Shown: positions 34,079-43,162, counted from the first letter of the stretch. The stretch: 64,000 bases of DNA from JACPAP01 sp035287045 (GCA_035287045.1 DATECF010000256.1:1-64000); one strand, 5' to 3'. Program-made: numbers and translations. Notes: generated by a model not told the origin, from the sequence alone.

Positions 34079-34106
34079 AAAAGCCCGCCGAGATCTTCAG
34101 GCGGGC
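34079..34106 (-). terminator. Intrinsic terminator of the kinase gene
   Basis: On the minus strand GCCCGCC pairs with GGCGGGC around a 10-base loop, followed at once by TTTT. It lies 93 bases beyond the kinase stop. Confidence 0.7.
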
Positions 34107-34198
34107 GGTCACGCGATCAGCCAACGATTTCGGCTAGACCCGTAGCCTCCCGCCGAGCGGCGGATTATTACCGTTGGTCGAATTGCGCGCTGTCATCG

Positions 34199-36295
34199 TC
34201 ATGTTGGCTTGGCCATAAGCATACCGCGGCGCACCGCGCTGGACAATTGGCGGGCCTGCTGGAGCGCGGCCTCGAGCTGTTTCGCATCCTGTCCTTGGGA
34301 CACGGCCTCGAGTCCCACTGCCAACGCGTTGAGCATCTCTCCGCACTCCAGTGCGTGAGTACGGAGCGCATCCACCGAGCGCTCGGCCTGGTCTAACTCG
34401 CTTTCGACCGAGCCGCCAGCCGCGATGGTCCGTGAAACGAGCACCCCCTCGCTCAACCGCGCGACCTTCGCCAGCAGGGGCTTCAGTTGGTGCTCCGCCC
34501 GACGGCACTCGGCCACCAGATCCCGGGCCAGGTGGCCCGCTTCCCACGCGGCGCCCGCACCTGTACCGGTGATCCCACCGGCGAGGGCGTGGATGCGCCT
34601 CTCCACCTGGTGCGCCGCCGAAAGGCCGAGCTCAACTGCCGCGAAGGCAAGAGGGCGGTCGCGCTCAAGGCGGATCCGCCATCCGTCCCGCACAAAGCGA
34701 CCGAACAGCCAGGAGCCTAAGACGTCAAGCCACGATGGCAGTCGCCATTCCGCGTGGGCGAATTCGGCGGCACGACGGGCCCCCCACGAGCGCTCGAGCT
34801 TCTTCGCCAGCCGGTAGAGCGTTACGGCACCGGCGCCCAGTACACCACCCATCACCACTGCCGTCGCCACGCCGGCGGCTACCGAGGCACCCTCGATCGC
34901 TCCCCAAAAGCCGACCAAGAATCCGGTGAGTAGGGCGACCACGATAACGATCAAACCCGCCACCAGCAGATTCCCAAGCCGGGCTGTCAAGCGCGGCTGG
35001 GCGACTTTCGGCAAGCCGAAGACGTTGGTGGCAAGGACGCCTCCGAAGGTCCCGGCCATGAACAACGCCACGTTGAGCGGTGTGGAGAGCGCGAATCCTG
35101 CCTGCCCGGCGACGAACATCCCCCCCAGGATCAGCCCGAACGTCGCCACCATGCTGGAAATGCCCATCGCATTCGACTGGCCGACTTCCTGGATCTCGTC
35201 CACTCGCCGTGCGCGCTCGACGTACAACGCTCGCCGAATCGCCGACCACGTGACACCGCGCCGGGCGGCCTTTTCGATGGCCAGGGTCCACTGTCCCACG
35301 ACACCACCGGCCAGCAGCAGGATGAGGCCGAGGGGCGTGTTCTCCACACCCACCAGGCCAAGCGCCCCGGCGCCCAGGGCGCCGACCACGAACGCGCGCT
35401 CGGTTTCCCGCAGCAGCAGGCGCACCGGCGCCGGCACGTCCGGCAGCTCGCCACCCAGCTCCCGAAGGGCCTCAACGAACTCCTCCATGCGGGGGAACCG
35501 CTCCTCGGGCCTGGGCGACAGGCAACGCTGCAGCGCCGTCACCAGCGGCAGCGGCAGCCGCCGCCCGATCCGCGCCAGGTCCACGCCCGAGCCCTTGATG
35601 TGCTCGGCGATCACCGCCGGCAGACTGGCTCCCTGGATCGCGTGGGTCCCCCCCAGCATGAAGTACGCCACCAGCCCCAGGGCGTACATATCCGCCCGCT
35701 GGTCCACAGTGCCTTCGCCCAGGGCCTGCTCGGGCGCCATGTACCGAGCCGTGCCAATGACTTCGCCAGGCTGCGTCAGGTCGGTGTCCGCTCCCGTGAG
35801 CGCCTTGGCGATCCCGAAGTCCGTCACCACGGCCCGGCCCGAGCCGCGGTCCATCATGATATTGTCCGGCTTGATGTCCCGATGGATCACCCCGCGGGCG
35901 TGCGCGTAGGCCAGCGCCTGCGCCACTTCCTGCAACACCCGCCGGACCACGCTGATCGGCACGGGGCCCTCTCGCTCGACCTTGGCCCGCACGCTCTCGC
36001 CGTCGATGAACGCCATGACGAACCACACCAGATCGTCGCGCTCCCCGACATCATAGATGGGGACGATGTTGGGGTGCGATAGCTGGGCCGCCATCTGCGC
36101 CTCGCGCACGAAGCGAGACCTGAGAGCCTCCGAGTAGCCCAACTCGGGCGGCAGCACCTTGACGGCCACGTCCCGCCGCAGCCGGCGGTCGCTCGCCCGG
36201 TAAACCGCCCCCATCCCACCGCGGCCCAGCAGGCTGGCGACTTGATAGGACGGCCCCAGGGCCGCAGCCAGTCGAGTGGCGATGGAGTCAGTCAT
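34199..36295 (-). CDS. Membrane Ser/Thr protein kinase (Hanks type)
   Basis: A 698-residue protein. The kinase domain (residues ~17-280) has the Gly loop GRGGMGAVY, Lys45 in VAVKVL, HRDIKPDN near residue 138, DFG in VVTDFGIAK and APE in GTARYMAPEQ, so it should be active. The second half contains about six hydrophobic segments between residues 310 and 490, then a soluble region with heptad-like helices (HQLKPLLAKVARLSEG...LDQAERSVDAL). This helical C-terminus resembles no standard sensor such as PASTA or TPR. Monocistronic, with its own terminator. Confidence 0.93.
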   Translation of the reverse strand: MTDSIATRLAAALGPSYQVASLLGRGGMGAVYRASDRRLRRDVAVKVLPPELGYSEALRSRFVREAQMAAQLSHPNIVPIYDVGERDDLVWFVMAFIDGESVRAKVEREGPVPISVVRRVLQEVAQALAYAHARGVIHRDIKPDNIMMDRGSGRAVVTDFGIAKALTGADTDLTQPGEVIGTARYMAPEQALGEGTVDQRADMYALGLVAYFMLGGTHAIQGASLPAVIAEHIKGSGVDLARIGRRLPLPLVTALQRCLSPRPEERFPRMEEFVEALRELGGELPDVPAPVRLLLRETERAFVVGALGAGALGLVGVENTPLGLILLLAGGVVGQWTLAIEKAARRGVTWSAIRRALYVERARRVDEIQEVGQSNAMGISSMVATFGLILGGMFVAGQAGFALSTPLNVALFMAGTFGGVLATNVFGLPKVAQPRLTARLGNLLVAGLIVIVVALLTGFLVGFWGAIEGASVAAGVATAVVMGGVLGAGAVTLYRLAKKLERSWGARRAAEFAHAEWRLPSWLDVLGSWLFGRFVRDGWRIRLERDRPLAFAAVELGLSAAHQVERRIHALAGGITGTGAGAAWEAGHLARDLVAECRRAEHQLKPLLAKVARLSEGVLVSRTIAAGGSVESELDQAERSVDALRTHALECGEMLNALAVGLEAVSQGQDAKQLEAALQQARQLSSAVRRGMLMAKPT

Positions 36296-36330
36296 CAGTC
36301 ATCTTTGAACCGGCAACTAGGAGGTGGTTC

Positions 36331-36350
36331 CCGCCCTGGAGGCAGGGCGG
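36331..36350. repeat. Perfect inverted repeat in a divergent promoter region
   Basis: CCGCCCTG and CAGGGCGG are separated by 4 bases, between the divergent kinase gene and the gene at 36407. Possible operator shared by both. Confidence 0.35.
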
Positions 36351-36406
36351 CCCATCCCTAGAATGCGGTTGCTTCAGCCGCGGGACAAGATCCGGGGAGG
36401 TGGGGC

Positions 36407-37318
36407 ATGATGGCGACGCAGAGCCGCGAGCACTCGGTGGTGCGCGACCGCCTAGCGGAGTTGTTTCGGGACCAGAAGACCCGCGCCGGAGTCCTGGCCC
36501 GCCGCTTGCTCAGGACTGAGGTCCCGGGCGACGCCGCCCTGGCGGAGCTGCTGATCCGGGAGCGCCGCATGAAGACCCGCATGGACGGCAGCATTGACGG
36601 TGCGCTGCTGCCCACGGCGTGGCTCGCCTGGGAGCTGCTCCAGCTCGAAGCCCCAGCGGACAACGCCGGCGTGGTGCGGACCATCGGCTTTCTGATCCGG
36701 CAACAGGACCAGCCTGGCCGCGTGTTCGGGGAAGGCTGCCGCCCCTATCTGCACGAACGGCAGTGGTGCAGCCACCACGTGGGGGGCTTCTTCTCGGCGG
36801 GGCCCACCGAGCAACCGATCGCCCCGGCCACGTTTCCCATTGGCGTGGTGGTCAAGGAAGAGCAACAGGCCCGGTTCGCCGCGAGCTGCTTCGCGCTCCG
36901 GACGGTGATCCGGGCGGGGGAGGACCGGCGCGACGGCGTGCACCGGCACGTGACCAGCCTGCTCGATCTCCCGGGCCTCTGGTCGGAATGGGGCGGTACC
37001 TGGGCGCCGGACCTGGTGTTTTTTGCGCTGGGCGCCGTGGCGCTGGCGCCGCTGGCCCTCCGGGAGCGGGCCGGCCAGGCCGCAGCACAGGTCATCGCGC
37101 GTCAACAGCCGGACGGCTCGTGGCCCGGCGCGGACCTATTTCACGCCCTGGAAATGCTGTTGATGGTCCCCACCGCTGAGGCGCGCGATGCGGTGCGCCG
37201 GGCCGTGCCGCTGGCGTGCCGGCTGGTCCAGGAGGGGGCGAACCTCACCGGCGAGGCCGGGGCGGAGCGCGGACTCCTGGTGCTGCGGGCCCACGCCCTT
37301 ATTAATGGCTGGTCGTGA
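36407..37318 (+). CDS. alpha/alpha-toroid (terpene-cyclase-like) hypothetical protein
   Basis: A 303-residue, largely helical protein. Repeated units such as LLPTAWLAWELLQLEAP, VVRTIGFLIRQQDQPGRVFGEGC, LVFFALGAVALAPLALRE and IARQQPDGSW follow the pattern of prenyltransferase/squalene-oxidase repeats (QxxDGSW). The catalytic Asp-rich DxDDTA motif of squalene-hopene cyclase is absent, so cyclase activity is unlikely. Its 3' end overlaps the convergent transporter gene by 17 bases. Function unknown. Confidence 0.6.
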   Translation: MMATQSREHSVVRDRLAELFRDQKTRAGVLARRLLRTEVPGDAALAELLIRERRMKTRMDGSIDGALLPTAWLAWELLQLEAPADNAGVVRTIGFLIRQQDQPGRVFGEGCRPYLHERQWCSHHVGGFFSAGPTEQPIAPATFPIGVVVKEEQQARFAASCFALRTVIRAGEDRRDGVHRHVTSLLDLPGLWSEWGGTWAPDLVFFALGAVALAPLALRERAGQAAAQVIARQQPDGSWPGADLFHALEMLLMVPTAEARDAVRRAVPLACRLVQEGANLTGEAGAERGLLVLRAHALINGWS

Positions 37319-38009
37319 GGCCCCCCAGGATCCACCAGGCGCCCACCAGCACGCTGGCCCCCGCCGTGGTCAATGCGACCGCCCGCGCGAGGCGGGTGGA
37401 GCCAGCCACTCGGAGCACCGCCATGGCGGCGAGGGCAGCATAGGCGCTCATCGCCAGCATGGTCCCGGCGCCGAACACCACGAGGTAGACGAGGGCCGCC
37501 GCCTTGCTGGCCATCAGCGTCACCGGGATCAACGCGACGACCGGGAGCGTTCCGGCCAGCCCGTGCATCGCGCCCACGATGGTCGAGAGGTGGCGGTGGC
37601 GGCGGGTCGGGTCGTCGCTGGGTCGATGCTCGTGGGTATGCGCGGCGGGACCGGGCGCGTGCGCGTGCAGATGCGCATGGCCCGCATGATCGTGGGGCAA
37701 GTGCACGTGGAGCCGGCGGGCGGCGTTGGCTGCCCACACCCCCAGCGTCACGAGGGTGAGACCCACCAGCAACTCGGCCCACCGCAGGGCGCCGGCCGGC
37801 ACCCGCACGCCCAAGAGGGCGAGCGCGCCGCCCACCACCAGCACGACGAGGGAATGGCCCAGCGCCCAGCGCAGGCCGAACCCCACCGCCGCGCCCAGCC
37901 GAGGGCGGCCGCCGACGAAGACCGTCACGGCGACCATGTGGTCCACCTCGAGCGCGTGCCCAGCGCCCAACGCGAACGCCGCCGCATAGGCCGCCCACAG
38001 TTCGTTCAT
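37302..38009 (-). CDS. NicO/HupE-like transition-metal transporter
   Basis: A 235-residue integral membrane protein with about six hydrophobic segments. HALEVDHMVAVTVF near residue 18 carries the His-x4-Asp-His signature of nickel/cobalt permeases. A cytoplasmic loop (residues ~100-140) is extremely His-rich (HVHLPHDHAGHAHLHAH, HTHEH), typical of metal buffering. It probably exports or imports Ni or Co. It is divergent from selD by 29 bases, which leaves little room for separate promoters. Confidence 0.72.
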   Translation of the reverse strand: MNELWAAYAAAFALGAGHALEVDHMVAVTVFVGGRPRLGAAVGFGLRWALGHSLVVLVVGGALALLGVRVPAGALRWAELLVGLTLVTLGVWAANAARRLHVHLPHDHAGHAHLHAHAPGPAAHTHEHRPSDDPTRRHRHLSTIVGAMHGLAGTLPVVALIPVTLMASKAAALVYLVVFGAGTMLAMSAYAALAAMAVLRVAGSTRLARAVALTTAGASVLVGAWWILGGLTTSH

Positions 38010-38038
38010 GCACCTCTCGACCGAGTGAAAGGAGCGTT

Positions 38039-39106
38039 ATGACCGGCGCCCCGCGCGATCAGAAACCGCGTATCCGGCTCACGTCGCTGTCTCACGGGGC
38101 AGGTTGAGCCTGTAAGCTCGGCCCCGACGAGCTAGCGCAGGTCCTGCGCCACGTCCCGCAGGTGAGCGACCCGCGGGTCGTGGTCGCCGCGGCGAGTTCC
38201 GACGACGCAGCCGTGTTCCGGCTGTCGGAATCCCGCGCGCTGGTGGCCACGGTGGACTTCTTTACGCCCATCGTGGACGACGCCTATCACTTTGGCGCCA
38301 TCGCCGCGGCCAACGCCTTCAGCGACGTGTACGCGATGGGTGGGACGCCGCTCCTGGCCTTGAACCTCGTCGCCTGGCCCCGAAACCCGGAGATGCTGGA
38401 GCTCCTGGGCGAGACCCTGCACGGCGCCGCCGACGTGGCCGCCCAAGCCGGCGCGCTGATTCTCGGCGGCCATTCCATTGACGACTACGAGCCCAAGTTC
38501 GGCATGGTGGCCCTGGGCGACGTCCGGCCCGACAAGGTAATCACCAACGCCGGCGCCCGTGCGGGCGACGTGCTAGTGCTCACCAAGCCGATCGGCACGG
38601 GGATCCTGAGCACCGCGCTCAAGAGCGGGTTGATCGCCGAGGCGGACATGGCCGCCGCGATCCGCGCGATGACCACGCTCAACGCCGGCGCGGCCCGCGC
38701 GATGGCCACCGTAGAGGCGGCCGTGCACGCCGCCACCGATGTCACCGGCTTCGGGCTGCTGGGGCATCTGCACAACGTGCTGGCGGCGAGCGGTGTCGGG
38801 GCTCGGCTCTTCACCCGGCGCGTGCCCCTGTTCGAGCAAGTGCCGGAGTTGGTCGAAAAGGGCGCCGTTCCCGGGGGCACCAAGCGCAACCTGGAGGCGG
38901 CGGCGCGGTTCACCTCCTTCGGTCCGAAGGTCACCAACACGGATCGGATCTGGCTCAGCGACGCGCAAACGTCGGGGGGGTTGTTGATCGCGGTCTCCGC
39001 GGATCAGGCGGAACGGCTGCTGAGCGCGCTCCAGGAGCAAGACACGCCGGCCGCGAGCGTGATCGGCGAGATCACCACCGACGCCGGCCGCGTGGAGGTG
39101 CATTAG
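38039..39106 (+). CDS. selD: Selenide,water dikinase, selenocysteine-containing
   Basis: A 355-residue SelD that makes selenophosphate from selenide and ATP. The ATG at 38039 has GGAG 5 bases upstream. The frame crosses a TGA at 38105-38107 in SHGAG-U-ACKLGP, exactly where SelD proteins carry Cys or Sec (E. coli Cys17, with the essential Lys three residues later, here Lys26). Past the UGA it continues with HSIDDYEPKFG, DVTGFGLLGHL and the C-terminal DAQTSGGLL, all family signatures. Gene callers would start at 38162 and lose 41 residues. A hairpin follows the UGA. The organism should therefore own SelA, SelB and tRNA-Sec elsewhere. Confidence 0.93.
38115..38133 (+). promoter_or_regulatory. 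Candidate bacterial SECIS hairpin
   Basis: AGCTCG and CGAGCT pair around the loop GCCCCGA, beginning 7 bases after the selD UGA. Position and size fit a SelB-binding stem-loop. Confidence 0.6.
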
Positions 39107-39111
39107 TTCCC

Positions 39112-39696
39112 GTGGCTGAGTTGCCGGTGGCGGTGGTCCACGCCGACGAGAGTTGCCTGGGCAACGGCCGGGAGGGCAGCAACCCGGGGGGTGCCGGGGC
39201 GCTGATCGAGGTCCGCTCCCGCGGCCGGATCGAACGGCGGGATTTGTATATTTCCGCGCCGGCGACCACCAACAACCGCATGGCGTTGGCGGGCGCCATC
39301 GCCGTGTTCGCGCTGCTGTCACGAAAGGGCAAGCGGCTGCGGGTCGTGTACCTGTCGGACTCCGAGTACCTGATCAAGGGCATGCGGGAGTGGGTGCCTG
39401 CCTGGGAGCGGCGCGGTTGGCGGCGGAAGGGCGGCGAGATTCTGAACCCTGAGCTTTGGCAGACGTTAGTCCGCGTGAGCGCGGCCCATCAGTCCGAGTG
39501 GATGTGGCTACGAGGCCACGCCGGGCATCCCAAGAACGAGTACGCCAACGACCTCGCGATGCGCGCGGCGGGAGAACAGCTGATGTCGGACGGAGCGGTA
39601 CCTTCGGGGTTCCTCGACTGGCTGGAGGTCAAGCGCGGACGCGGCCGGTACGCCGACTACGACCCGGACGCGGCGTTCGCGGCGCTGGCATCATGA
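39112..39696 (+). CDS. rnhA: RNase HI-like protein with altered active site
   Basis: A 194-residue RNase H fold. Of the four catalytic acids of RNase HI, three are visible: Asp in VVHADESCLG, Asp in YLSDSEYLIKG, and Asp in HPKNEYANDLA. The Glu that normally follows in NNRMEL is Ala here (TTNNRMALAGA). The first strand loop is also four residues longer than in E. coli. Activity may be reduced or altered. GTG 39112 lies 5 bases after the selD stop. The C-terminus has an extra ~35-residue segment rich in Asp and Tyr. Confidence 0.8.
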   Translation: MAELPVAVVHADESCLGNGREGSNPGGAGALIEVRSRGRIERRDLYISAPATTNNRMALAGAIAVFALLSRKGKRLRVVYLSDSEYLIKGMREWVPAWERRGWRRKGGEILNPELWQTLVRVSAAHQSEWMWLRGHAGHPKNEYANDLAMRAAGEQLMSDGAVPSGFLDWLEVKRGRGRYADYDPDAAFAALAS

Positions 39697-40193
39697 CGGT
39701 CTTCAAGGACGGCGTTCCGGCGAACACCCATCGCCTGAACCTGCTCAAGGATGGGGCCGAGCCCGACCATTCGCGCATTCCTTTATACGAGGTCTACATG
39801 CGGATGGCCGAGGAGCTGGCCAAGCGCTCCACCTGCACCCGGCTCCAGGTGGGAACGGTCATTACGGACGCGAGCCTCGAGAACGTGGTGGCGATCGGCT
39901 ACAACGGCAACGCCAGAGGTCTCCCCAACCGCTGCGACTCCGCGGTGCCCGGTAGTTGCGGGTGCATTCACTCTGAGGTCAACGCGCTGGTCAAGGCGCC
40001 GGGTGCCCTGCGTGACAAGGTCGCGTTCGTAAGCAGCAGTCCCTGTGTGATGTGCGCCAAGCTGATGATCAACTCCGGCGTGACCCACGTGTTCTACCGC
40101 AGGCTCTACCGGGATCCGTCGGGGATCGAGCTGCTCGCCTCGGCCGGTGTCACGCCGGTCCTGTACGACCGATGGGAAACGGAGTGGCGCTAG
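39693..40193 (+). CDS. dCMP deaminase family protein
   Basis: A 166-residue cytidine/deoxycytidylate deaminase-fold protein. Zinc ligands are in IHSEVNAL (His, with the catalytic Glu) and SSPCVMC (Cys-x2-Cys). The insert GYNGNARGLPNRCD...CGCIHSE is typical of dCMP deaminases. It would convert dCMP to dUMP and supply ThyA, encoded 8 kb downstream. ATG 39693 overlaps the previous stop (ATGA). Confidence 0.88.
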   Translation: MTVFKDGVPANTHRLNLLKDGAEPDHSRIPLYEVYMRMAEELAKRSTCTRLQVGTVITDASLENVVAIGYNGNARGLPNRCDSAVPGSCGCIHSEVNALVKAPGALRDKVAFVSSSPCVMCAKLMINSGVTHVFYRRLYRDPSGIELLASAGVTPVLYDRWETEWR

Positions 40194-40198
40194 CGCCC

Positions 40199-40831
40199 AT
40201 GGACGAGCTGGACCGGCTGTTCGATCGCGTGGTGCGCGCGCTGGCCGAGCGAGGCTCCGAAGACGTGCGCGAGTCGTTCCAGGTGGCCGAGCTGTACCAG
40301 GAGCTGGTGCCCTACCGCCAGAACCGGTCGGCGTTGCGCCTCGACACCTATCAGGACTACGAGATGGCGATGCTCCGGCTGCTGGCCGGCGAGCGGGGGT
40401 ACGCCACGGTCGAGCCGGCCGAGGCGCAGGAAGCGCTGGTCGCCGAGGCCCAGGCCACGTATCCGGAGACCGGCGTGGTTCGGGAGTTCGCGGCGGCGCG
40501 GGTCCATCTGAATGTGACCGCCGCGCAGAACGTCATGGCGGGAGCGGAGGCGTACGCCCCACAGACGCTCCATCCTCCTCCATCGCCCTCCCTCCCCCTC
40601 GATCGCCCCGGGGGCGGGGTTGAGGAGGCGGCATCGCCAGGGGATGCGGAGGGGGAATCGGAGGAATCGTGCCCCTATTGCAACGCCGACCTTCCCAGGG
40701 GTCGGCAGCCGTTCTATTGCCCCTTTTGCGGCGGCAACCTGAAGGGCGTGCGGTGCCCTGAGTGCCGCACGGAGTTGGAGGTGGGGTGGTTGTACTGCAT
40801 CACGTGCGGCCGGAAGATGGGTGGGGACTGA
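40199..40831 (+). CDS. Double zinc-ribbon protein
   Basis: A 210-residue protein. The N-terminal ~120 residues are a helical domain of unknown family (MDELDRLFDRVVRALAERG...YQDYEMAMLRLLAGERGY). A low-complexity acidic and Pro-rich linker (~40 residues) is encoded by a repeat element at 40565-40660. The C-terminus has four Cys pairs (CPYCNADL, FYCPFCGGNL, VRCPECRTEL, YCITCGRKMG), a double zinc ribbon. Role unknown. It sits 5 bases after the deaminase and 1 base before the dehydrogenase. Confidence 0.72.
   Translation: MDELDRLFDRVVRALAERGSEDVRESFQVAELYQELVPYRQNRSALRLDTYQDYEMAMLRLLAGERGYATVEPAEAQEALVAEAQATYPETGVVREFAAARVHLNVTAAQNVMAGAEAYAPQTLHPPPSPSLPLDRPGGGVEEAASPGDAEGESEESCPYCNADLPRGRQPFYCPFCGGNLKGVRCPECRTELEVGWLYCITCGRKMGGD
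40565..40660. repeat. Polypyrimidine/polypurine repeat element inside a coding region
   Basis: A stretch rich in CCATC/CCTCC is followed by its purine-rich counterpart. Positions 40570-40591 match the complement of 47977-47998 with one mismatch. It encodes only the low-complexity linker of the zinc-ribbon protein, as expected for an insertion tolerated between two domains. Confidence 0.5.
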
Positions 40832-40832
40832 G

Positions 40833-41885
40833 ATGACCAAGCCCAGGACATTCCACATCGCCGTGATCGGCGGCGACGGCATCGGCCCCGAGGTGGTGGA
40901 GGCCGCCATGCCGGCCATCGAGCGCGCGGCGCGGTTGGGGGGCGCCGTCATCGAGTGGGAGCGGTTGCCGTACGGGGCGGATCATTTTTTGAAGACGGGG
41001 GAGACGCTTCCGGATCGCGCCTTCCAGCACCTCCGCAACGACGTGGACGCGATCCTGGTAGGCGCGCTGGGCGACCCCCGGATTCCGGATCAGCGGCATG
41101 CGCGGGACATCCTGCTCGGCCTCCGGTTCCGGCTGGACCTGTACATCAATTTCCGTCCCTGCTGGCTGCTGCATCCGGACCTCTGCCCGCTCAAGGGCGA
41201 TCCCAACATCGACTTCGTCATCTTCCGGGAGAACACCGAGGGACTGTACCTAGCGCGCGGCACCAGCAAGCACGAGGGCACGCCGGAGGAAGAGCAGGTC
41301 GCGGAGGAGGTCAACACGGCGCCCAAGGTGCGCCGGGTCATCCGGGCGGCGTTCGAGTGGGCCAGGACGCACGGTAAGCCCAAGGTGACCATGGCGAACA
41401 AGTCGAACGCCGTGCCGGCGCACCAGTTGTGGGACCGGGTCTTTGCGCAGGTGGGAGAGGAGTTCCCGGGCATCGAGCGCGAGCATTTCTACATTGACGC
41501 GCTCTGCATGCAGATGATCAAGCGGCCAACCCAATTTCAGGTGATCGTCACCAACAACATGTTCGGGGACATCATCTCAGACCTGGCCTCGCAGTTGGTA
41601 GGCGGGCTGGGCATCGCGCCCAGCGCCAATCTCCATCCGGGGCAGGTGGGGCTGTTCGAGCCGGTGCACGGCTCGGCGCCCAAGTATGCCGGCAAGGGCA
41701 CGGCCAACCCCATGGCGACCATTCTCACCGGCGGCCTGATGCTGGAGCAGCTCGGATTGGCCCAGGCGTCCACCCAGCTGCAAGCTGCCGTGAAGGCGGC
41801 GCTGGCGGCGGGGGCGCGCACGCAGGACCTCGGAGGCCGGGCGACCACGACCGAGGTCGCGGAGGCGGTGACGCAGCTGCTCTGA
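40833..41885 (+). CDS. Isocitrate/isopropylmalate dehydrogenase family protein
   Basis: A 350-residue beta-decarboxylating dehydrogenase. GGDGIGPEV near residue 11, IDFVIFRENTEGLY, DALCMQMI and NMFGDIISDLASQLVGGLGIAPS, which includes the metal-binding Asp pair, are all present. Sequence style lies between 3-isopropylmalate and tartrate/homoisocitrate dehydrogenases; without leuC/leuD nearby the substrate is open. GGTGGGGA lies before the ATG. GTG 40821 is a possible earlier start. Confidence 0.88.
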   Translation: MTKPRTFHIAVIGGDGIGPEVVEAAMPAIERAARLGGAVIEWERLPYGADHFLKTGETLPDRAFQHLRNDVDAILVGALGDPRIPDQRHARDILLGLRFRLDLYINFRPCWLLHPDLCPLKGDPNIDFVIFRENTEGLYLARGTSKHEGTPEEEQVAEEVNTAPKVRRVIRAAFEWARTHGKPKVTMANKSNAVPAHQLWDRVFAQVGEEFPGIEREHFYIDALCMQMIKRPTQFQVIVTNNMFGDIISDLASQLVGGLGIAPSANLHPGQVGLFEPVHGSAPKYAGKGTANPMATILTGGLMLEQLGLAQASTQLQAAVKAALAAGARTQDLGGRATTTEVAEAVTQLL

Positions 41886-41909
41886 GCGAGCCGGGGTCCT
41901 CCCTGTATA

Positions 41910-41940
41910 TTCTCCGTCCAGGGCGTGGTGTCACGGAGAA
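41910..41940. promoter_or_regulatory. Inverted repeat before the thiolase gene
   Basis: TTCTCCGT and ACGGAGAA are perfect 8-base arms with 15 bases between. TATATT at 41905-41910 just upstream could be a -10 box. Candidate operator or leader hairpin for the beta-oxidation-type operon. Confidence 0.4.
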
Positions 41941-41953
41941 ACGGAGTGTCGGC

Positions 41954-43162
41954 ATGACCACCAAAGGCAAACGCATGGACGTCGTCTTCCTGTCCGGGGT
42001 CCGGACCGGCTTCGGGAAGTTCGGCGGCACCTTGAAGGATTTTTCCGCCACCCAGCTCGGCGCCATCGCGGCCCGGCACGCCGTGGAGCGGGCCGGGGTC
42101 GAGCCGAAGGACGTGGATCACGCCGTGTTCGGCAACGCGCAACAGACCTCGGCGGACGCGATCTACCTCTCCCGCCACGTCGCGCTCAATGCCGGACTGC
42201 CCATCGAGACGCCGGCCGTGACGGTGAACCGGCTCTGCGGCTCCGGGTTCGAGGCCGTCATCCAGGGCGCCCAGCAAATCCTGCTGGACGAGTCCCGGGT
42301 GGTGCTGGCCGGCGGGGCCGAGTCCATGAGCCAGGCGCCGCACGTGGTGCGCGGCACCCGCTGGGGCGTCCGGTTGGGGCCGGCCATCGGCTTCGAAGAC
42401 ACGCTGTGGGAAGCACTCAAGGATCCCTACTGCGGGTTGTCCATGGCGGAGACCGCGGAGAATCTGGCCGACAAGTACCAGCTCACCCGGCAAGAGGTGG
42501 ACGAATACGCCTATACCTCCCAGCAACGCGCCAAACAGGCCTGGGACGCGTGCGTGTTCGAGCAGGAGATCATTCCCGTCCCCATCCCGGATCGCAAGTC
42601 GAAGCAGAACGTGGACTGGCGGGCGGACGAGCACATGCGGCCGGAGACCACGCTGGAAGGGCTGGCCAAGCTGCCGCCCTACTTCAAGAAGGACGGCTTC
42701 GTGACCGCGGGCAACGCGTCGGGCATCTGCGACGGTGCGGCCGCCACGGTGATCTCCAGCGAAGCGTTCGCCAGGGAGCACCGGCTCGAGCCGCTGGGGC
42801 GGCTGGTGGCCTGGGGGATCGCCGGCGTGGAGCCCAAGTACATGGGCATCGGGCCGGCGCCGGCCGCCCGCAAGGCGCTCGAGCGCGCCGGCCTCAAGCT
42901 GGCGGATATGGATCTGGTCGAGGTGAACGAGGCGTTCGCGCCGCAGTATGTGGCCGTGGAGAAAGAGCTGGGGCTCGACCGGGCGCGCACCAACGTGCAC
43001 GGGGGAGCCATTGCGATCGGGCACCCGCTGGCGGCGAGCGGGGCGCGCATCACCATCCATCTGCTGCACGCGCTGCGCCAGCAGAAGAAGCGCTACGGCC
43101 TGGGGTCCGCCTGCATCGGCGGCGGGCAAGGGGCCGCGGTGATCGTGGAGGCGTTCCTATGA
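41954..43162 (+). CDS. Acetyl-CoA C-acetyltransferase (thiolase)
   Basis: A 402-residue thiolase. The nucleophilic Cys is in NRLCGSGFEAV near residue 96, the His in GGAIAIGHPLAASGAR near residue 356, and the second Cys in SACIGGGQG near residue 386. It condenses or cleaves acyl-CoA. With the 3-hydroxyacyl-CoA dehydrogenase at 44872 it would form part of fatty acid oxidation or polyhydroxyalkanoate/butyrate-type metabolism. ATG 41954 or 41975 (MDVVFLSG) may be used. Overlaps the next gene by 4 bases. Confidence 0.93.
   Translation: MTTKGKRMDVVFLSGVRTGFGKFGGTLKDFSATQLGAIAARHAVERAGVEPKDVDHAVFGNAQQTSADAIYLSRHVALNAGLPIETPAVTVNRLCGSGFEAVIQGAQQILLDESRVVLAGGAESMSQAPHVVRGTRWGVRLGPAIGFEDTLWEALKDPYCGLSMAETAENLADKYQLTRQEVDEYAYTSQQRAKQAWDACVFEQEIIPVPIPDRKSKQNVDWRADEHMRPETTLEGLAKLPPYFKKDGFVTAGNASGICDGAAATVISSEAFAREHRLEPLGRLVAWGIAGVEPKYMGIGPAPAARKALERAGLKLADMDLVEVNEAFAPQYVAVEKELGLDRARTNVHGGAIAIGHPLAASGARITIHLLHALRQQKKRYGLGSACIGGGQGAAVIVEAFL

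Noticed and set aside
38162..39106. selD as a truncated gene starting at 38162
   Set aside because: The upstream in-frame sequence encodes the conserved SelD N-terminus with UGA at the Sec site, an ATG and a strong ribosome binding site.
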